Shown here: one piece after another, positions 9,355-19,004 of the stretch
Layout: every line of letters begins with the position of its first letter
How positions within the stretch are numbered: the stretch's first letter is position 1
Source: Flavobacteriaceae bacterium
Lineage (GTDB): Bacteria > Bacteroidota > Bacteroidia > Flavobacteriales > Flavobacteriaceae
Direction of reading: 5' to 3'
Length of the DNA: 64,000 nt
NCBI GenBank assembly: GCA_016744415.1
Contig: JADGEL010000001.1
Coordinates: 806,001 to 870,000 of the forward strand
Notes under the pieces: generated by a model
Databases searched by the model: none
What the model was told of the DNA's origin: nothing
What the model saw: the letters and a program-made list of their open reading frames with translations, nothing else
Position numbers and translations under genes: made by a program

Positions 9355-9777
9355 TTAAAACCAATTACTCCAAGGAATTCTACTTAAAACAATTAGTAAA
9401 GCTACTCCATAAAACAAACCAATTGTAATAAATTTTTTGGCATCTAGAGCTTTCTTTTTATGTCTCACCCATCCTATCGTAATTAGTGCAATAGCGATGA
9501 TCATCATAAGAGGATGTTCAACAGCTAGTAATCTAGAGTGTGCATCTAGCTCTCCAATACCCACTGCTTTTAAATTTTGATAAGCCACAGATGAGAAGTA
9601 AACACCCAATCCTATTAATAATTGAATATGTGCGAAAATAAGTGTGAATAAAGAAAGGCGTAAATCTTTGTCTTTAAATACTCTTTTAGAAGCTACACCA
9701 GAAAAGGCATTGATAACTGCTAAAACTAAAGTGATAAGCACTAAATATGCCCAATAAGAATGTATCGTTTGCATCAT
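9355..9777 (-). CDS. Small four-helix membrane protein, unknown function
   Basis: 140 residues with four strongly hydrophobic segments (about 8-28, 43-65, 83-103 and 118-136). Conserved-looking histidines (His6, His50, His80, His88, His105) lie in or near the membrane segments, which could suggest a cytochrome-b-like haem protein, but no diagnostic motif is visible. Similar proteins are common in flavobacteria without an assigned role. It starts after the TonB receptor terminator, so it is not in that transcript. Start is MMQTIHS; the second Met at 9774 is equally possible. Confidence 0.65.
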   Translation of the reverse strand: MMQTIHSYWAYLVLITLVLAVINAFSGVASKRVFKDKDLRLSLFTLIFAHIQLLIGLGVYFSSVAYQNLKAVGIGELDAHSRLLAVEHPLMMIIAIALITIGWVRHKKKALDAKKFITIGLFYGVALLIVLSRIPWSNWF

Positions 9778-9828
9778 GATATGTTAGGTTTTTGTTTGTG
9801 GTAAATGTACTAATTTTTAGGCATAAAA

Positions 9829-9853
9829 AAACCGCCCACTATGTGGGCGGTTT
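9829..9853 (-). terminator. Terminator of the TonB receptor gene
   Basis: AAACCGCCCAC and GTGGGCGGTTT form an 11-bp perfect stem with a 3-base loop. Read on the minus strand it is followed by seven T. It lies 24 bases beyond the receptor stop. Confidence 0.9.
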
Positions 9854-9876
9854 CAACTATTTTATTTAAGAATTTA

Positions 9877-12558
9877 TTAGAATTTGTATCTCACTGAGAA
9901 ATTCCAAGTTCTACCTAAACCGAAGTAACCTTGGTTACTAACGTTTATTCCATCATAAGTTTCGTCACCAGCTTCAGCAGCATCATTTGTACGCAATTCA
10001 GCAATATAGATATTATTGAATACATTGTTACAGTTAGCTCTTAGGTTAAATGAAGTTCCATTATCCATAGGGAAATTAAATGAAGCTCCCATATCAGCAA
10101 CACCAAAAGATGGTATTTCAAGATTTTCTTTAACCGCTCCTACATCAGCATATAAATTATCATAAAATCTATAATCAAAATCAACTGAAAGGTTATCCAT
10201 GACATTATAAACAGCACCTAAACCAGCAGTAAATTGTGCAGCATCACCTACTTTACCACCATCTACATCTTCTATTGTTTCCTCAAAAATATTTTGATCT
10301 TCGTCTCTTTTACTAGAAACTACTTCACCAACATACTCCCAGTTACCAACAGAAATAAATCCATTAATACGTAAATTTTGAGTTGCTTTAGCTACAAAAT
10401 CAAGCTCAACACCAGTATGTGTTTGTTCTTGACCAGATTTAACAGTAGTAACAATTTGTCCTAAATCATTATCAAACCTACTTGTACTTTCTACTCTTCC
10501 TTTCCAGTTAGTTCTATAAAGGTTTAAACTTGCTTTTACAAATTCACCAGTATAGCTATAGCCAGCTTCTAAACCGAGTATCTCCTCGTTTTCAGCATAT
10601 GGATCAACTTTGTTATTGTAACTATTAAAAATGTTGTCTTGATAAGGTTGACGTGAATAATATCCAGCATTTACATAAACTTTATTCTCTTGATTAACCT
10701 TATAACTAGCACCACCTTTTACATTATAACCAATATTTGATACTTTTTCAGAATCAACACCATCAGTAATATTAGAAGGCAAAGGTGTACCAGTACCTTG
10801 AGGATTCGTTCCATCAATTAAAGACTGATCAGCATATTGGTAATGGTCAAATCTTTGATGCCATTGGTTTGAAAGAGATCCTTGAAAGAATGCTGAAAAA
10901 TTGTCATTAGCATATTCTAATTGTGTAAATACTCCACCATAACTAATTCGTTCGTCATTACTATAAGCAATTTTTTCATCTTCATCAAAAGAAGAAGTTA
11001 ATGCTGTCCACGGATTAGCAGACATATCTCTAGTTGTAATCACATTTTTATATTCGCCATAGCCACCATATCTATCATGATTATTGTTTTGATCTCTTAA
11101 ACGAATATCTTCTTGCCATGAAGTTAAACCGTGGAAATTTTCAACAACTCTAAAGTGCTTACCATAATATGTTCTTAAATCTAAACCAACATTTAAAGTT
11201 AAGTTATCACTTAAGTTTTTAGTTAAATTAGATACGGCACCATACCAACTATGTAGGTTCATAGAAGCACGAGTTACATAACCATCTCCAGCAGTACGAT
11301 AACCGCCGGCTCCATTAGGCACAGATTCGTTAAAAGCATAAATAGCATCATAATCAATTTGTCCATCATCAGTTCTAATTCTATTTCCTCTATTTCCAGT
11401 TCCGCCACCACGTCCCCATGAACCATACAATACAGTTGATAAATTGGTAGTTTCGTTAATGTTAAAATCCCAGTTTAAGTTAGCAACAGGTTTGTGATAG
11501 AAGTTTCTTCTCTCGGTCATATACTCACCGTTATATGTACCCCAGTTATTATTATACTTTCTTCCGTATTCTAAGTAATCTGAAATATCTTTAGAAAAGT
11601 TTTGATCATGCCATTGTGGTGCACCTGTGATTAAGAAATTAAAATTACTTCTTTCACTTGCTTTATAACCAATAGAGATAAAATAATTTTGACCTTGACC
11701 AAAAGTACCTTCATTATATCCATTTCCTTGCCAATGAGACAACATAACAGTTGCTCCCCAACCTTTTTCATTAACACCAGTGCTATAACTAATAGTTGAT
11801 TTTATATAACCATCATTTGCAACACCTAATAAAAATTCACCACCTGCTTCTTTATCAGTAGATTTGGTAACAAAGTTTACTGTACCACCTACTGATGAAA
11901 TTGCTAATTTAGAAGACCCTAATCCTCTTTGAATTTGAACTCCATTAGCAATGTCAGACATACCAGACCAGTTAGACCAGTACATTTTACCATCTTCCAT
12001 ACCATTGATTGGTTGCCCGTTCAATAAGAAAGCAGTATTGTCTTGTTTAAATCCACGAACAGCAATTCTAGAATCACCATAACCTCCAGCTTGTCCTGCA
12101 ACATATACAGAAGGCGTGTTAACCAATGTTTGTGTAATATCTGCAGTACCAATTTTTGCTTGAATCTCTTTAACAGAAATTGAAGAAACAGCGATAGGTG
12201 TTTTTCTAGAATTAGCTAAATCGATAATTCCAGTTCCAACAACAACTATTTCATTTAATGCTTCTTGAGAAGGTTCTAATTTAATTTCACCTAAATCAGT
12301 AGTACCTGTAAATGCCATAGAAACGGTAGTATAACCGATAAAAGATACTTCAATAGTACCATTTTCTACATTTACATCTAATGAAAATGCCCCGTTAAAA
12401 TCGGTTGAAGTTCCAGTAGTTGTTCCTACTAGCACTACATCTGCACCAGGTAAGGGTTGATCTGTTTCATCCAGCACCGTACCAGTAACTGTTTGACCAT
12501 ACATGGTAGCTGATGTTACAAACAACATTACCATTAAAAATTTCATAATTTTCTTCAT
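9877..12558 (-). CDS. TonB-dependent outer-membrane receptor with carboxypeptidase-like N-terminal domain
   Basis: 893 residues. Order: signal peptide ending near MYGQ (residues 19-22); a CarboxypepD_reg-like beta domain (VTGTVLDETDQPLPGADV, residues 24-105); a plug domain with RIAVRGFKQDN and FLLNGQPINGMEDG; then a large 22-strand-type barrel ending in the aromatic F of WNFSVRYKF. It lacks the SusC-specific signature and has no susD neighbour, so an iron-siderophore, cofactor or other small-ligand receptor is more likely than a glycan importer; the ligand cannot be read. Single gene with its own terminator; 208 bases of AT-rich DNA upstream. Confidence 0.9.
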   Translation of the reverse strand: MKKIMKFLMVMLFVTSATMYGQTVTGTVLDETDQPLPGADVVLVGTTTGTSTDFNGAFSLDVNVENGTIEVSFIGYTTVSMAFTGTTDLGEIKLEPSQEALNEIVVVGTGIIDLANSRKTPIAVSSISVKEIQAKIGTADITQTLVNTPSVYVAGQAGGYGDSRIAVRGFKQDNTAFLLNGQPINGMEDGKMYWSNWSGMSDIANGVQIQRGLGSSKLAISSVGGTVNFVTKSTDKEAGGEFLLGVANDGYIKSTISYSTGVNEKGWGATVMLSHWQGNGYNEGTFGQGQNYFISIGYKASERSNFNFLITGAPQWHDQNFSKDISDYLEYGRKYNNNWGTYNGEYMTERRNFYHKPVANLNWDFNINETTNLSTVLYGSWGRGGGTGNRGNRIRTDDGQIDYDAIYAFNESVPNGAGGYRTAGDGYVTRASMNLHSWYGAVSNLTKNLSDNLTLNVGLDLRTYYGKHFRVVENFHGLTSWQEDIRLRDQNNNHDRYGGYGEYKNVITTRDMSANPWTALTSSFDEDEKIAYSNDERISYGGVFTQLEYANDNFSAFFQGSLSNQWHQRFDHYQYADQSLIDGTNPQGTGTPLPSNITDGVDSEKVSNIGYNVKGGASYKVNQENKVYVNAGYYSRQPYQDNIFNSYNNKVDPYAENEEILGLEAGYSYTGEFVKASLNLYRTNWKGRVESTSRFDNDLGQIVTTVKSGQEQTHTGVELDFVAKATQNLRINGFISVGNWEYVGEVVSSKRDEDQNIFEETIEDVDGGKVGDAAQFTAGLGAVYNVMDNLSVDFDYRFYDNLYADVGAVKENLEIPSFGVADMGASFNFPMDNGTSFNLRANCNNVFNNIYIAELRTNDAAEAGDETYDGINVSNQGYFGLGRTWNFSVRYKF

Positions 12559-12766
12559 TTTAATATAAGTTTTGAATAGTTGAACAAATATGCAACTTTT
12601 TTGGGAGCTACATTTAATTTTCTATTAAAAAATTAACAGAAAATTATGATTCACTCAAAAATAATAAAATGAAATGTTAATTATTGATATACAGATAATT
12701 AGATATTAACATATTGTAAACACTCATCTTTATTGTGTATTAAGAAAAGGTTATCTTTAGTATAAA
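12559..12766. other. Intergenic region upstream of the TonB receptor
   Basis: 208 bases, very AT-rich, between pgi and the receptor on the same strand. It should hold the receptor promoter. I see no coding frame, no clear hairpin and no perfect -7 box in it. Confidence 0.4.
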
Positions 12767-14338
12767 TTAAGAATTTGCATAGATTTTATGCGCTAATTCC
12801 TTCCCTAATTCAACCCCAAACTGATCATAACTGTAGATATTCCACACAACTCCTTGTACAAATATTTTATGTTCATACATGGTAATTAAAGACCCTAAAC
12901 TCTTAGGAGTTAGTTTTTTAATTAAGATAGTATTACTTGGTTTATTGCCTTCAAAAATTTTGAAAGGCAATAATTTTTCAATACTACTTTCTTTACCTTG
13001 TTGCTTTAAATCTAGATGTGCTTCTTGTCTTGTTTTCCCTTCAGCCAAAGCTTGGGTTTGCGCATAGAAATTAGCCATTAATTTTGCGTGATGTTCTCCA
13101 TTTCCGTATAAAGATTCTTCAAAACCAATAAAGTCTGCCGGAATCAATTTAGTGCCTTGATGCACCAATTGCATATAAGCATGCTGTGAATTAGTACCAG
13201 CACTGCCCCATATAATATTTCCTGTTTGGTAAGAAACCCGATTTCCACTTCTATCAATCGACTTCCCATTACTTTCCATAATGGCTTGTTGTAAGTAAGC
13301 TGATAATTTATTCAGATACTGTGAATAAGGAAGAATTACTTCTGATTCTGCACCAAAAAAATTGTTATACCAAATGCTCAACATTGATAATACAATTGGA
13401 ATGTTTTTTTCGAATGGTTCATTTTTAAAATGAGTATCCATTTCAGATGCTCCTTTTAAAAGTTGATGAAAATTATCATATCCCACTGCTAAACTGATAG
13501 ATAATCCAACAGTGCTCCATAAAGAAAAACGACCTCCAACCCAGTTCCACATAGGGAAAATATTATCATTGTCAATTCCGAATTCTGAAACTGATTTGAT
13601 ATTGGTTGATACCGCTACAAAGTGTTTTTTGATAGCATTTTTATCTGCAGATTCTAAAAACCATGTTCTAATAGTGTTCGCATTGGTGAGTGTTTCTTGG
13701 GTTGTAAATGTTTTTGAAACGATTACAAACAGCGTTGTTTCGGGATTCAAATTTTTGATAACCTCTTGAACGTGATCGCCATCAATGTTAGAAACAAAAT
13801 GAACATTCAAATGATTTTTATAATATTTTAAAGCATCTACCACCATATCAGGTCCAAGGTCAGATCCTCCGATACCGATATTTACAATATCGGTAATTTT
13901 TTTATTAGTATAGCCTTTCCAATCACCAGAAACTACTTTGTTTGTGAAGGCTTCAATTTTTGATAAAGCATTTTTTATTTCGGGCAATACATTAACTCCA
14001 TCAACTAAAACAGGACTTTCTTTTTGAGTTCTTAAAGCGGTATGTAAAACAGCTCTTTCTTCAGTTTTATTAATTTCATCACCATCAAAATATTTTGAGA
14101 TAGCATCTTTTAAATCCACTTCATTTGCTAATTGAATTAGCAAATCCATTGTTTTTTGATTAATTCTGTTTTTAGAATAGTCAACTGAAAAATCAGAAAA
14201 GTTAAGCGTAAAGTTGTTTTTTCGATCTATATTTTTATTAAATAAATCTCTTAAGTGTGTGTTTTTAATAGATTCAAAATGCGCCGCTAATTTTGTCCAC
14301 GCCTCTGTTTGAGTTGGATTGATGCTTTTTAATGCCAT
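12767..14338 (-). CDS. pgi: Glucose-6-phosphate isomerase
   Basis: Interconverts glucose-6-phosphate and fructose-6-phosphate in glycolysis and gluconeogenesis; cytoplasmic. 523 residues. Seen: [14 protein letters not shown] (phosphate/substrate site), [10 protein letters not shown], the catalytic Glu in the [13 protein letters not shown] region, [10 protein letters not shown], and [13 protein letters not shown]. Slightly shorter than the E. coli enzyme but all signatures are intact. Probably co-transcribed with the M23 lipoprotein, whose stop lies 14 bases upstream of the pgi start. Confidence 0.96.
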   Translation of the reverse strand: MALKSINPTQTEAWTKLAAHFESIKNTHLRDLFNKNIDRKNNFTLNFSDFSVDYSKNRINQKTMDLLIQLANEVDLKDAISKYFDGDEINKTEERAVLHTALRTQKESPVLVDGVNVLPEIKNALSKIEAFTNKVVSGDWKGYTNKKITDIVNIGIGGSDLGPDMVVDALKYYKNHLNVHFVSNIDGDHVQEVIKNLNPETTLFVIVSKTFTTQETLTNANTIRTWFLESADKNAIKKHFVAVSTNIKSVSEFGIDNDNIFPMWNWVGGRFSLWSTVGLSISLAVGYDNFHQLLKGASEMDTHFKNEPFEKNIPIVLSMLSIWYNNFFGAESEVILPYSQYLNKLSAYLQQAIMESNGKSIDRSGNRVSYQTGNIIWGSAGTNSQHAYMQLVHQGTKLIPADFIGFEESLYGNGEHHAKLMANFYAQTQALAEGKTRQEAHLDLKQQGKESSIEKLLPFKIFEGNKPSNTILIKKLTPKSLGSLITMYEHKIFVQGVVWNIYSYDQFGVELGKELAHKIYANS

Positions 14339-14352
14339 GTTAAGTTGTGTGT

Positions 14353-15609
14353 TTATTGGGTTGCAATTTCGGAAGAAATATCCGTATAACCAATTGCATC
14401 TAACTGCGTTTTTAAATCTGAAATAGACTCGAGATAAATTGGTTTTAGCGATTCTTTCATTGGTTTTGCAGCAGGCAATTTTTGTTTTAACGGATCAACC
14501 TGTTTGCCATTTTTCCAAAACCGATAACAAACATGTGGCCCTCCACTATTTCCTGTCATTCCAACATAGCCAATAATTTCACCTTGTTTTACAACGTCAC
14601 CGACATTAACTGCTCGCTTACTCATGTGTAAATATTGTGTGCTGTATGTGCCGTTATGTCTAATTTTTACATATTTACCATTTCCTCCTTTTCTACGAGA
14701 TTCTGTAACTCTACCATTAGCGGTTGCAATAATTGGTGTGCCTACTGGAGATGCAAAATCGGTTCCTTTATGGGGTTTAACACGATTACCGTAATAGGCA
14801 ATACGGCGTTTTAAGTTGTAACGAGAAGAAATGCGATAGTTGAATTGGATAGGTGCTTTTAAAAATTGACGGCGTAAAACATTGGTTTTTTCATCGTAAT
14901 AATCTTCGATCATATTGGTCGAATCTGCTGTAAATTTGAACGCATAAAAAGGTTTGCCTCCATGTTCAAAATAGGCAGCATTTATTCTTCCGATACCTGC
15001 AGATATAGTATCATCTATAAAACGTTCTTCATATACTATTTTAAATTTATCATTTTTTTGAAGTCTAAAAAAGTCAATGGTCCAAGCATAAATAGTAGAT
15101 AGCTCATTTGATATTACCGGGCTTAATCCTTGACTATCTAAAGTTTGAGACAATGAACTTGTAATAACTCCTGATGCTGTTTTAACGACAGTGGTTACAG
15201 GTTTTCTTTTTCTATTTGCATAAATCGAATCACCTAAACTAACTACAGTATATTCAATTTTGTTGTGCTGATAAATAAAGAATTGAGCCCTTTCGGTTGA
15301 ATCTTTTTTTGCTAAAACGGTATAGGGTTTTCCTGCTCTTAATCTACGGATGTTAAGTGTGTCTTTTATTGTTGCAGCAATCTTGTAAATTGCGGGTCCT
15401 TCTATATGTCCCCTGTCTAATATTTCGCCAAAACTTTCTCCTTTTTTAATAGTGTCTTTAATAACGATATAGTCGTCATAATTAAATCCAAATTCAATTA
15501 TAGGAACATGTTTTACAACAGGAGTTTCTTTAATATCAAGTGGTTTATCTTCTTTGCAAGAAACCAGTAGGATTGCACCAAGTAGGAGTAGTACAAGATT
15601 TTTTTTCAA
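14353..15609 (-). CDS. M23-family metallopeptidase lipoprotein with altered zinc motif
   Basis: 418 residues. Signal peptide with lipobox LVSC (lipid on Cys18), a long N-terminal region of unclear fold, and a C-terminal LytM/peptidase M23 domain (about residues 270-375). The HxxxD motif HKGTD (His280, Asp284) and the catalytic His of QYLHMS (His328) are intact. The usual HxH, in GPHLHYEF of the family, reads GPHVCYRF here: His359 is kept but the second His, a zinc ligand, is Cys361. It may use Cys as ligand or act as a non-enzymatic LytM factor in cell-wall processing. Probable minus-strand promoter at 15646-15653. Confidence 0.88.
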   Translation of the reverse strand: MKKNLVLLLLGAILLVSCKEDKPLDIKETPVVKHVPIIEFGFNYDDYIVIKDTIKKGESFGEILDRGHIEGPAIYKIAATIKDTLNIRRLRAGKPYTVLAKKDSTERAQFFIYQHNKIEYTVVSLGDSIYANRKRKPVTTVVKTASGVITSSLSQTLDSQGLSPVISNELSTIYAWTIDFFRLQKNDKFKIVYEERFIDDTISAGIGRINAAYFEHGGKPFYAFKFTADSTNMIEDYYDEKTNVLRRQFLKAPIQFNYRISSRYNLKRRIAYYGNRVKPHKGTDFASPVGTPIIATANGRVTESRRKGGNGKYVKIRHNGTYSTQYLHMSKRAVNVGDVVKQGEIIGYVGMTGNSGGPHVCYRFWKNGKQVDPLKQKLPAAKPMKESLKPIYLESISDLKTQLDAIGYTDISSEIATQ

Positions 15610-15645
15610 AAGGAATACGTTAAAGGGTTACTAGAAATACAAAAG

Positions 15646-15653
15646 CAAAAATA
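15646..15653 (-). promoter_or_regulatory. Predicted promoter -7 box for the M23/pgi unit
   Basis: CAAAaaTA on the plus strand, i.e. TAttTTTG read on the minus strand, 37 bases before the lipoprotein start. No good -33 element was found. Confidence 0.45.
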
Positions 15654-15657
15654 CAAT

Positions 15658-16431
15658 TTAATTGTCAATAATAATGTTAAATGAGTTTGCCAATCCTTTG
15701 AAGGCTTCGAGATCTGCTTTTAGTGATCCTACTGCTAATTCGGCTTTAATCCTTACCGGAATTTTATTTTTATCGGCAGTTACCCAAACTGTTAAACTCT
15801 CATCAGCTTCGAAAACTCTACCAGACTGTACCATAGGTCTTAATATGTGGCATTTTACTTTTCCGAATTTTGTTTTTATAGTTTCAGAGCCTAAATATTT
15901 TAATCTAAAATCAAAAGTTTCAGCATCAAAAAACATATCAATTTTAATTTCATCACCAGATTTCATGTTTTCGATATCTTGGTTTCGCAAATAATAAAAA
16001 GAAGAAATCATGTCTTGAACATTTCCAATATTTACTGTTTGTTTTTTATTGTATTTGTGATTTTCAATTTCGGCAGTATTATTTTTATAATCAAAATAAA
16101 TATCGCGAGAAATAATATGTCCACCCTCATTTACACGTCTTTTAAAATGGTAAGGTTTTAAGTTTTCTTTGTAAAAAGACGTTTCATAATTATCTTCAAC
16201 TTTAAAAAATAAACTGATAAATCCAGTTGTCCATCCATTGCCGATAACATGGTACGCTTCTTTAGATTTATGAATAGTATCTTTAATTTCAATGGTGGCA
16301 TAACCTGCATTTACCAATCCGTAATGCATTCGGTATTTTAACCATTCGCCACTTTTATAAACAGGTTTTTCTGTTTGTGCGTTTGAATTAAATCCAATAA
16401 TTATTAAAAAAAGGAATACTATTTTTCTCAT
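15658..16431 (-). CDS. DUF3108-like secreted protein
   Basis: 257 residues with a signal peptide (cleavage after NSNAQ, about residue 19). The body fits the DUF3108 family: WLKYRMHYGLVNAGYA near the N-terminus, FDAETFDF in the middle, and a C-terminal VWVTADKNKIPVRIK strand pattern, presumably a periplasmic or outer-membrane-associated beta fold. Biochemical role unknown. It lies 48 bases upstream of the M23 lipoprotein on the same strand, a pairing I recall from flavobacteria but cannot check. Confidence 0.78.
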   Translation of the reverse strand: MRKIVFLFLIIIGFNSNAQTEKPVYKSGEWLKYRMHYGLVNAGYATIEIKDTIHKSKEAYHVIGNGWTTGFISLFFKVEDNYETSFYKENLKPYHFKRRVNEGGHIISRDIYFDYKNNTAEIENHKYNKKQTVNIGNVQDMISSFYYLRNQDIENMKSGDEIKIDMFFDAETFDFRLKYLGSETIKTKFGKVKCHILRPMVQSGRVFEADESLTVWVTADKNKIPVRIKAELAVGSLKADLEAFKGLANSFNIIIDN

Positions 16432-16501
16432 ACAATTTCTTTGTGAGGTTTCTTTTTTGGTCTTTAAAACCTTTAAAAATTTACAATTTCAAAAATAAAA
16501 A

Positions 16502-16527
16502 AAGCTCAACGATTAAACGTTAAGCTT
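16502..16527 (-). terminator. Terminator of the tryptophan-dioxygenase-family gene
   Basis: AAGCTcAACG and CGTTaAGCTT form a 10-bp stem with one mismatch and a 6-base loop; on the minus strand it is followed by T-rich sequence. Confidence 0.7.
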
Positions 16528-16556
16528 CTGTGAAAATTATATTTTGATTTTATTAA

Positions 16557-17507
16557 TTAAAGACCAGTCAGAGTTTTACATCCTTCAAGATTGCTAATGC
16601 CCCAATTTTTTAATTCATTTTTATTCCATAATTCAGGAAAGAAAATACGGCGTTGGTATTTTGGGTGCATGTATTTTCTCCAATCACTTCCGCCTGTGGC
16701 TTCTACGTCTTTTTTACCCGCGTTCAAATATTTGCCTGCAGCATGATAATGGGCCATTACCCAAGTAACATTCACCGTGTGGTCATAATGTCGCATTGCA
16801 TTTACCAAGTTTATATTTTTTTGATCCTCCTTCGGAAGTTCTTTAAATCGGCTCCATAAATTGGTTAGGTTATACTCCTTCATAAACCGGATAAAACGAT
16901 CCTTGTACTTTTTTTCGAACGATTTTAAGAGAATTGTTTTTTCTCCTGTACTGTGATCTTTTCCTGCAGCTTGCCAATATAAATGTTCAAATGCATGTTC
17001 GTAAGGTGTATTTTGATCGATGGTTGTTCTAAATCGATAATCAATCAAATTAATTAACTCGGTTGATGCAAACTCAATCATTCTATATTGAGCTGATTGA
17101 AATCCACTTGCAGGAGTCAGTGTATGGCGGAATTTTAAATACTGCTCAGGCTCCATACCTTCTCCCATAATGTCAAATGAAGTGGTAAGCATATCAAAAT
17201 AGCGACTAACCCTTCCTAGTCTTGCAGTAAAAAAATCAGCAGATAAATTTTCTTTTTTAGAAATTTGAGTCAGTTCCCAAAGAATCATCTTAAACAATAA
17301 TTCATTAATTTGATGATACATGATAAACACCTTTTCATCAGGTAAAGTTGTCCGTTGTGTTTGCAAAGAAAGCAAAGGGCTTGTTTGAATGTAATCCCAA
17401 TAATTTACAGGTTTACTATGCAATAGACCTTCTAACATGGCATCGACAGGAATACCTAAATCGTTGTATTTTTTATCAATTTGTTTAAGAATATCTTCTT
17501 TTTCCAT
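16557..17507 (-). CDS. Tryptophan 2,3-dioxygenase family haem protein
   Basis: 316 residues. It carries divergent versions of TDO landmarks: MYHQINELLFKMILWEL (residues 63-79, the distal His/substrate helix), GFQSAQYRMIEF (residues 135-146), and a candidate haem-ligand helix TWVMAHYHAAGKYL (His253 or His255) followed by TGGSDW (residues 271-276), which matches the GTGGS segment of TDO. If active, it opens tryptophan to N-formylkynurenine using O2. No kynurenine-pathway neighbour is adjacent; nfu and mrp lie just upstream on the same strand (14-base gap). Family assignment is firm, substrate is not. Confidence 0.82.
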   Translation of the reverse strand: MEKEDILKQIDKKYNDLGIPVDAMLEGLLHSKPVNYWDYIQTSPLLSLQTQRTTLPDEKVFIMYHQINELLFKMILWELTQISKKENLSADFFTARLGRVSRYFDMLTTSFDIMGEGMEPEQYLKFRHTLTPASGFQSAQYRMIEFASTELINLIDYRFRTTIDQNTPYEHAFEHLYWQAAGKDHSTGEKTILLKSFEKKYKDRFIRFMKEYNLTNLWSRFKELPKEDQKNINLVNAMRHYDHTVNVTWVMAHYHAAGKYLNAGKKDVEATGGSDWRKYMHPKYQRRIFFPELWNKNELKNWGISNLEGCKTLTGL

Positions 17508-17521
17508 CTACTTATTAGGAA

Positions 17522-17764
17522 TTAATTTTGACCGATTTCAATAACTTGTTCTATTTGTGGAGCGAACCTTTTAATAGTAGCTTCAACTCCATTTTTCAAA
17601 GTCATTTGATTTACAGAACAACCAACGCAAGCTCCTTCTAAACGGACTTTTACAATATTATCTTTCACTTCGATAAGCGTAATATTGCCTCCATCGGTAA
17701 TTAAATAAGGCCTTATTTCTTCTAAAGCCGCTTCTACTTTAATTTCGAGTTCACTCGCTGTCAT
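17522..17764 (-). CDS. NifU C-terminal-domain iron-sulfur scaffold (Nfu)
   Basis: About 80 residues: a single Nfu domain with LITDGGNITLIE and the cluster-binding CxxC in GACVGCSVNQMTLK. It assembles or delivers Fe-S clusters to target proteins. A reading from 17791 is possible but would overlap mrp by 23 bases and add residues (MVVAQNNKP) atypical of the family; the Met at 17764 (MTASELEIKVE) leaves 4 bases after the mrp stop and fits homologues. Co-transcribed with mrp. Confidence 0.88.
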   Translation of the reverse strand: MTASELEIKVEAALEEIRPYLITDGGNITLIEVKDNIVKVRLEGACVGCSVNQMTLKNGVEATIKRFAPQIEQVIEIGQN

Positions 17765-17768
17765 AGGC

Positions 17769-18899
17769 TTATTGTTTTGTGCTACAACCACTCATGGTTG
17801 TAATTCTTACAACTTCAGTAGGTGGTAAATGTTCATTCCTTTTTACCAACTCAGCAGTCATATTTTTAGTAATATCACTAAATATTTTTTCTAGCTCAGT
17901 ATCTTCTTGCAACGCTACAGGACTTCCGAAATCGCCACTTTCTCTAATAGATTGTACTAGTGGAACTTCTCCTAAAAACTTAACATCTAATTCATCAGCT
18001 AAATTTTTTGCACCATCTTGTCCAAAGATATAATATTTATTATTTGGTAATTCTGCTGGTGTAAAATAACTCATGTTTTCTACAATTCCCAAAACTGGAA
18101 CATTGATATTGTCTTGTTTAAACATAGAAACTCCTCTTACTGCATCAGCTAAGGCTATGTTTTGAGGTGTACTAACAATCACAGCTCCTGTGATTGGAAG
18201 AGCCTGTACCATAGACAAATGAATATCTCCAGTACCTGGAGGTAAATCAACAATTAAAAAATCTAACTCACCCCAATCTGCATCAAAAATTAATTGATTC
18301 AATGCTTTAGATGCCATCGCACCTCTCCAAATAACGGCTTGGTTTGGCTCAGTAAAAAATCCAAGGGAGAGTATTTTTACTCCGTAATTTTCTACAGGTA
18401 TCATTTTTGGGCGCCCATCTACGTTGGTTGATTTAGGTTTTTCTAAGGCAACATCAAACATTAAATGCATTGATGGCCCGTAAACATCGGCATCTAGAAC
18501 ACCTACTTTAAATCCCATTTTTGATAAGGATACTGCTAAGTTTGCAGTAACGGTAGATTTTCCAACACCACCTTTACCTGAAGCAACAGCGATAATATTT
18601 TTTATTCCAGGAATTTCATTTCCTTTAATTTGATTTGTTGGTTTTTCAACCGCTACAGCTTTTACATTTACCTTAACATCAGCTTTTGGATGTACTTTCT
18701 CATGAACTATTTTCATGATGTCAACCTCTACTCTTTTTTTTGCTTGTAAAGATGGGTTGCCAATTTCAACATCAATAATAATCTCTTTGTCAAAAATAAC
18801 AATATTTTTAACTGAATTACTTTCTACTAAGCTTTTGCCTTCTCCGGGAGCAGTAATACTTTCGAGTGCTCCTAATATATCTTTTTTTGTAATACTCAT
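17769..18899 (-). CDS. Mrp/NBP35-family Fe-S cluster carrier ATPase (ApbC)
   Basis: 376 residues. N-terminal MIP18/DUF59-type domain (residues 1-85), then a deviant Walker A P-loop GKGGVGKST (108-116) and the DLPPGTGD motif. The protein binds and transfers Fe-S clusters; its partner Nfu follows directly. Odd point: most bacterial members have a CPxC/CxxC after NMSYF for the shared cluster; here the segment reads NMSYFTPAELPNNKYYIFG with no cysteine. I recall this from other Bacteroidota, so it is probably lineage-typical. The C-terminus TMSGCSTKQ holds a single Cys. Confidence 0.92.
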   Translation of the reverse strand: MSITKKDILGALESITAPGEGKSLVESNSVKNIVIFDKEIIIDVEIGNPSLQAKKRVEVDIMKIVHEKVHPKADVKVNVKAVAVEKPTNQIKGNEIPGIKNIIAVASGKGGVGKSTVTANLAVSLSKMGFKVGVLDADVYGPSMHLMFDVALEKPKSTNVDGRPKMIPVENYGVKILSLGFFTEPNQAVIWRGAMASKALNQLIFDADWGELDFLIVDLPPGTGDIHLSMVQALPITGAVIVSTPQNIALADAVRGVSMFKQDNINVPVLGIVENMSYFTPAELPNNKYYIFGQDGAKNLADELDVKFLGEVPLVQSIRESGDFGSPVALQEDTELEKIFSDITKNMTAELVKRNEHLPPTEVVRITTMSGCSTKQ

Positions 18900-19004
18900 G
18901 CTTACTAAATTAAAATGATTCTAAACAGCAAATATACAGATTTAGACTCACAAATAGGATACGTAAAAAAAGAATTATTAGTCTTTTTTACGAAAAAAAT
19001 TTAA

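Noticed and set aside
3252-17507. A kynurenine pathway formed by the aminotransferase and the TDO-family gene
   Set aside because: They lie 12 kb apart on opposite strands and no kynureninase or formamidase is between them.
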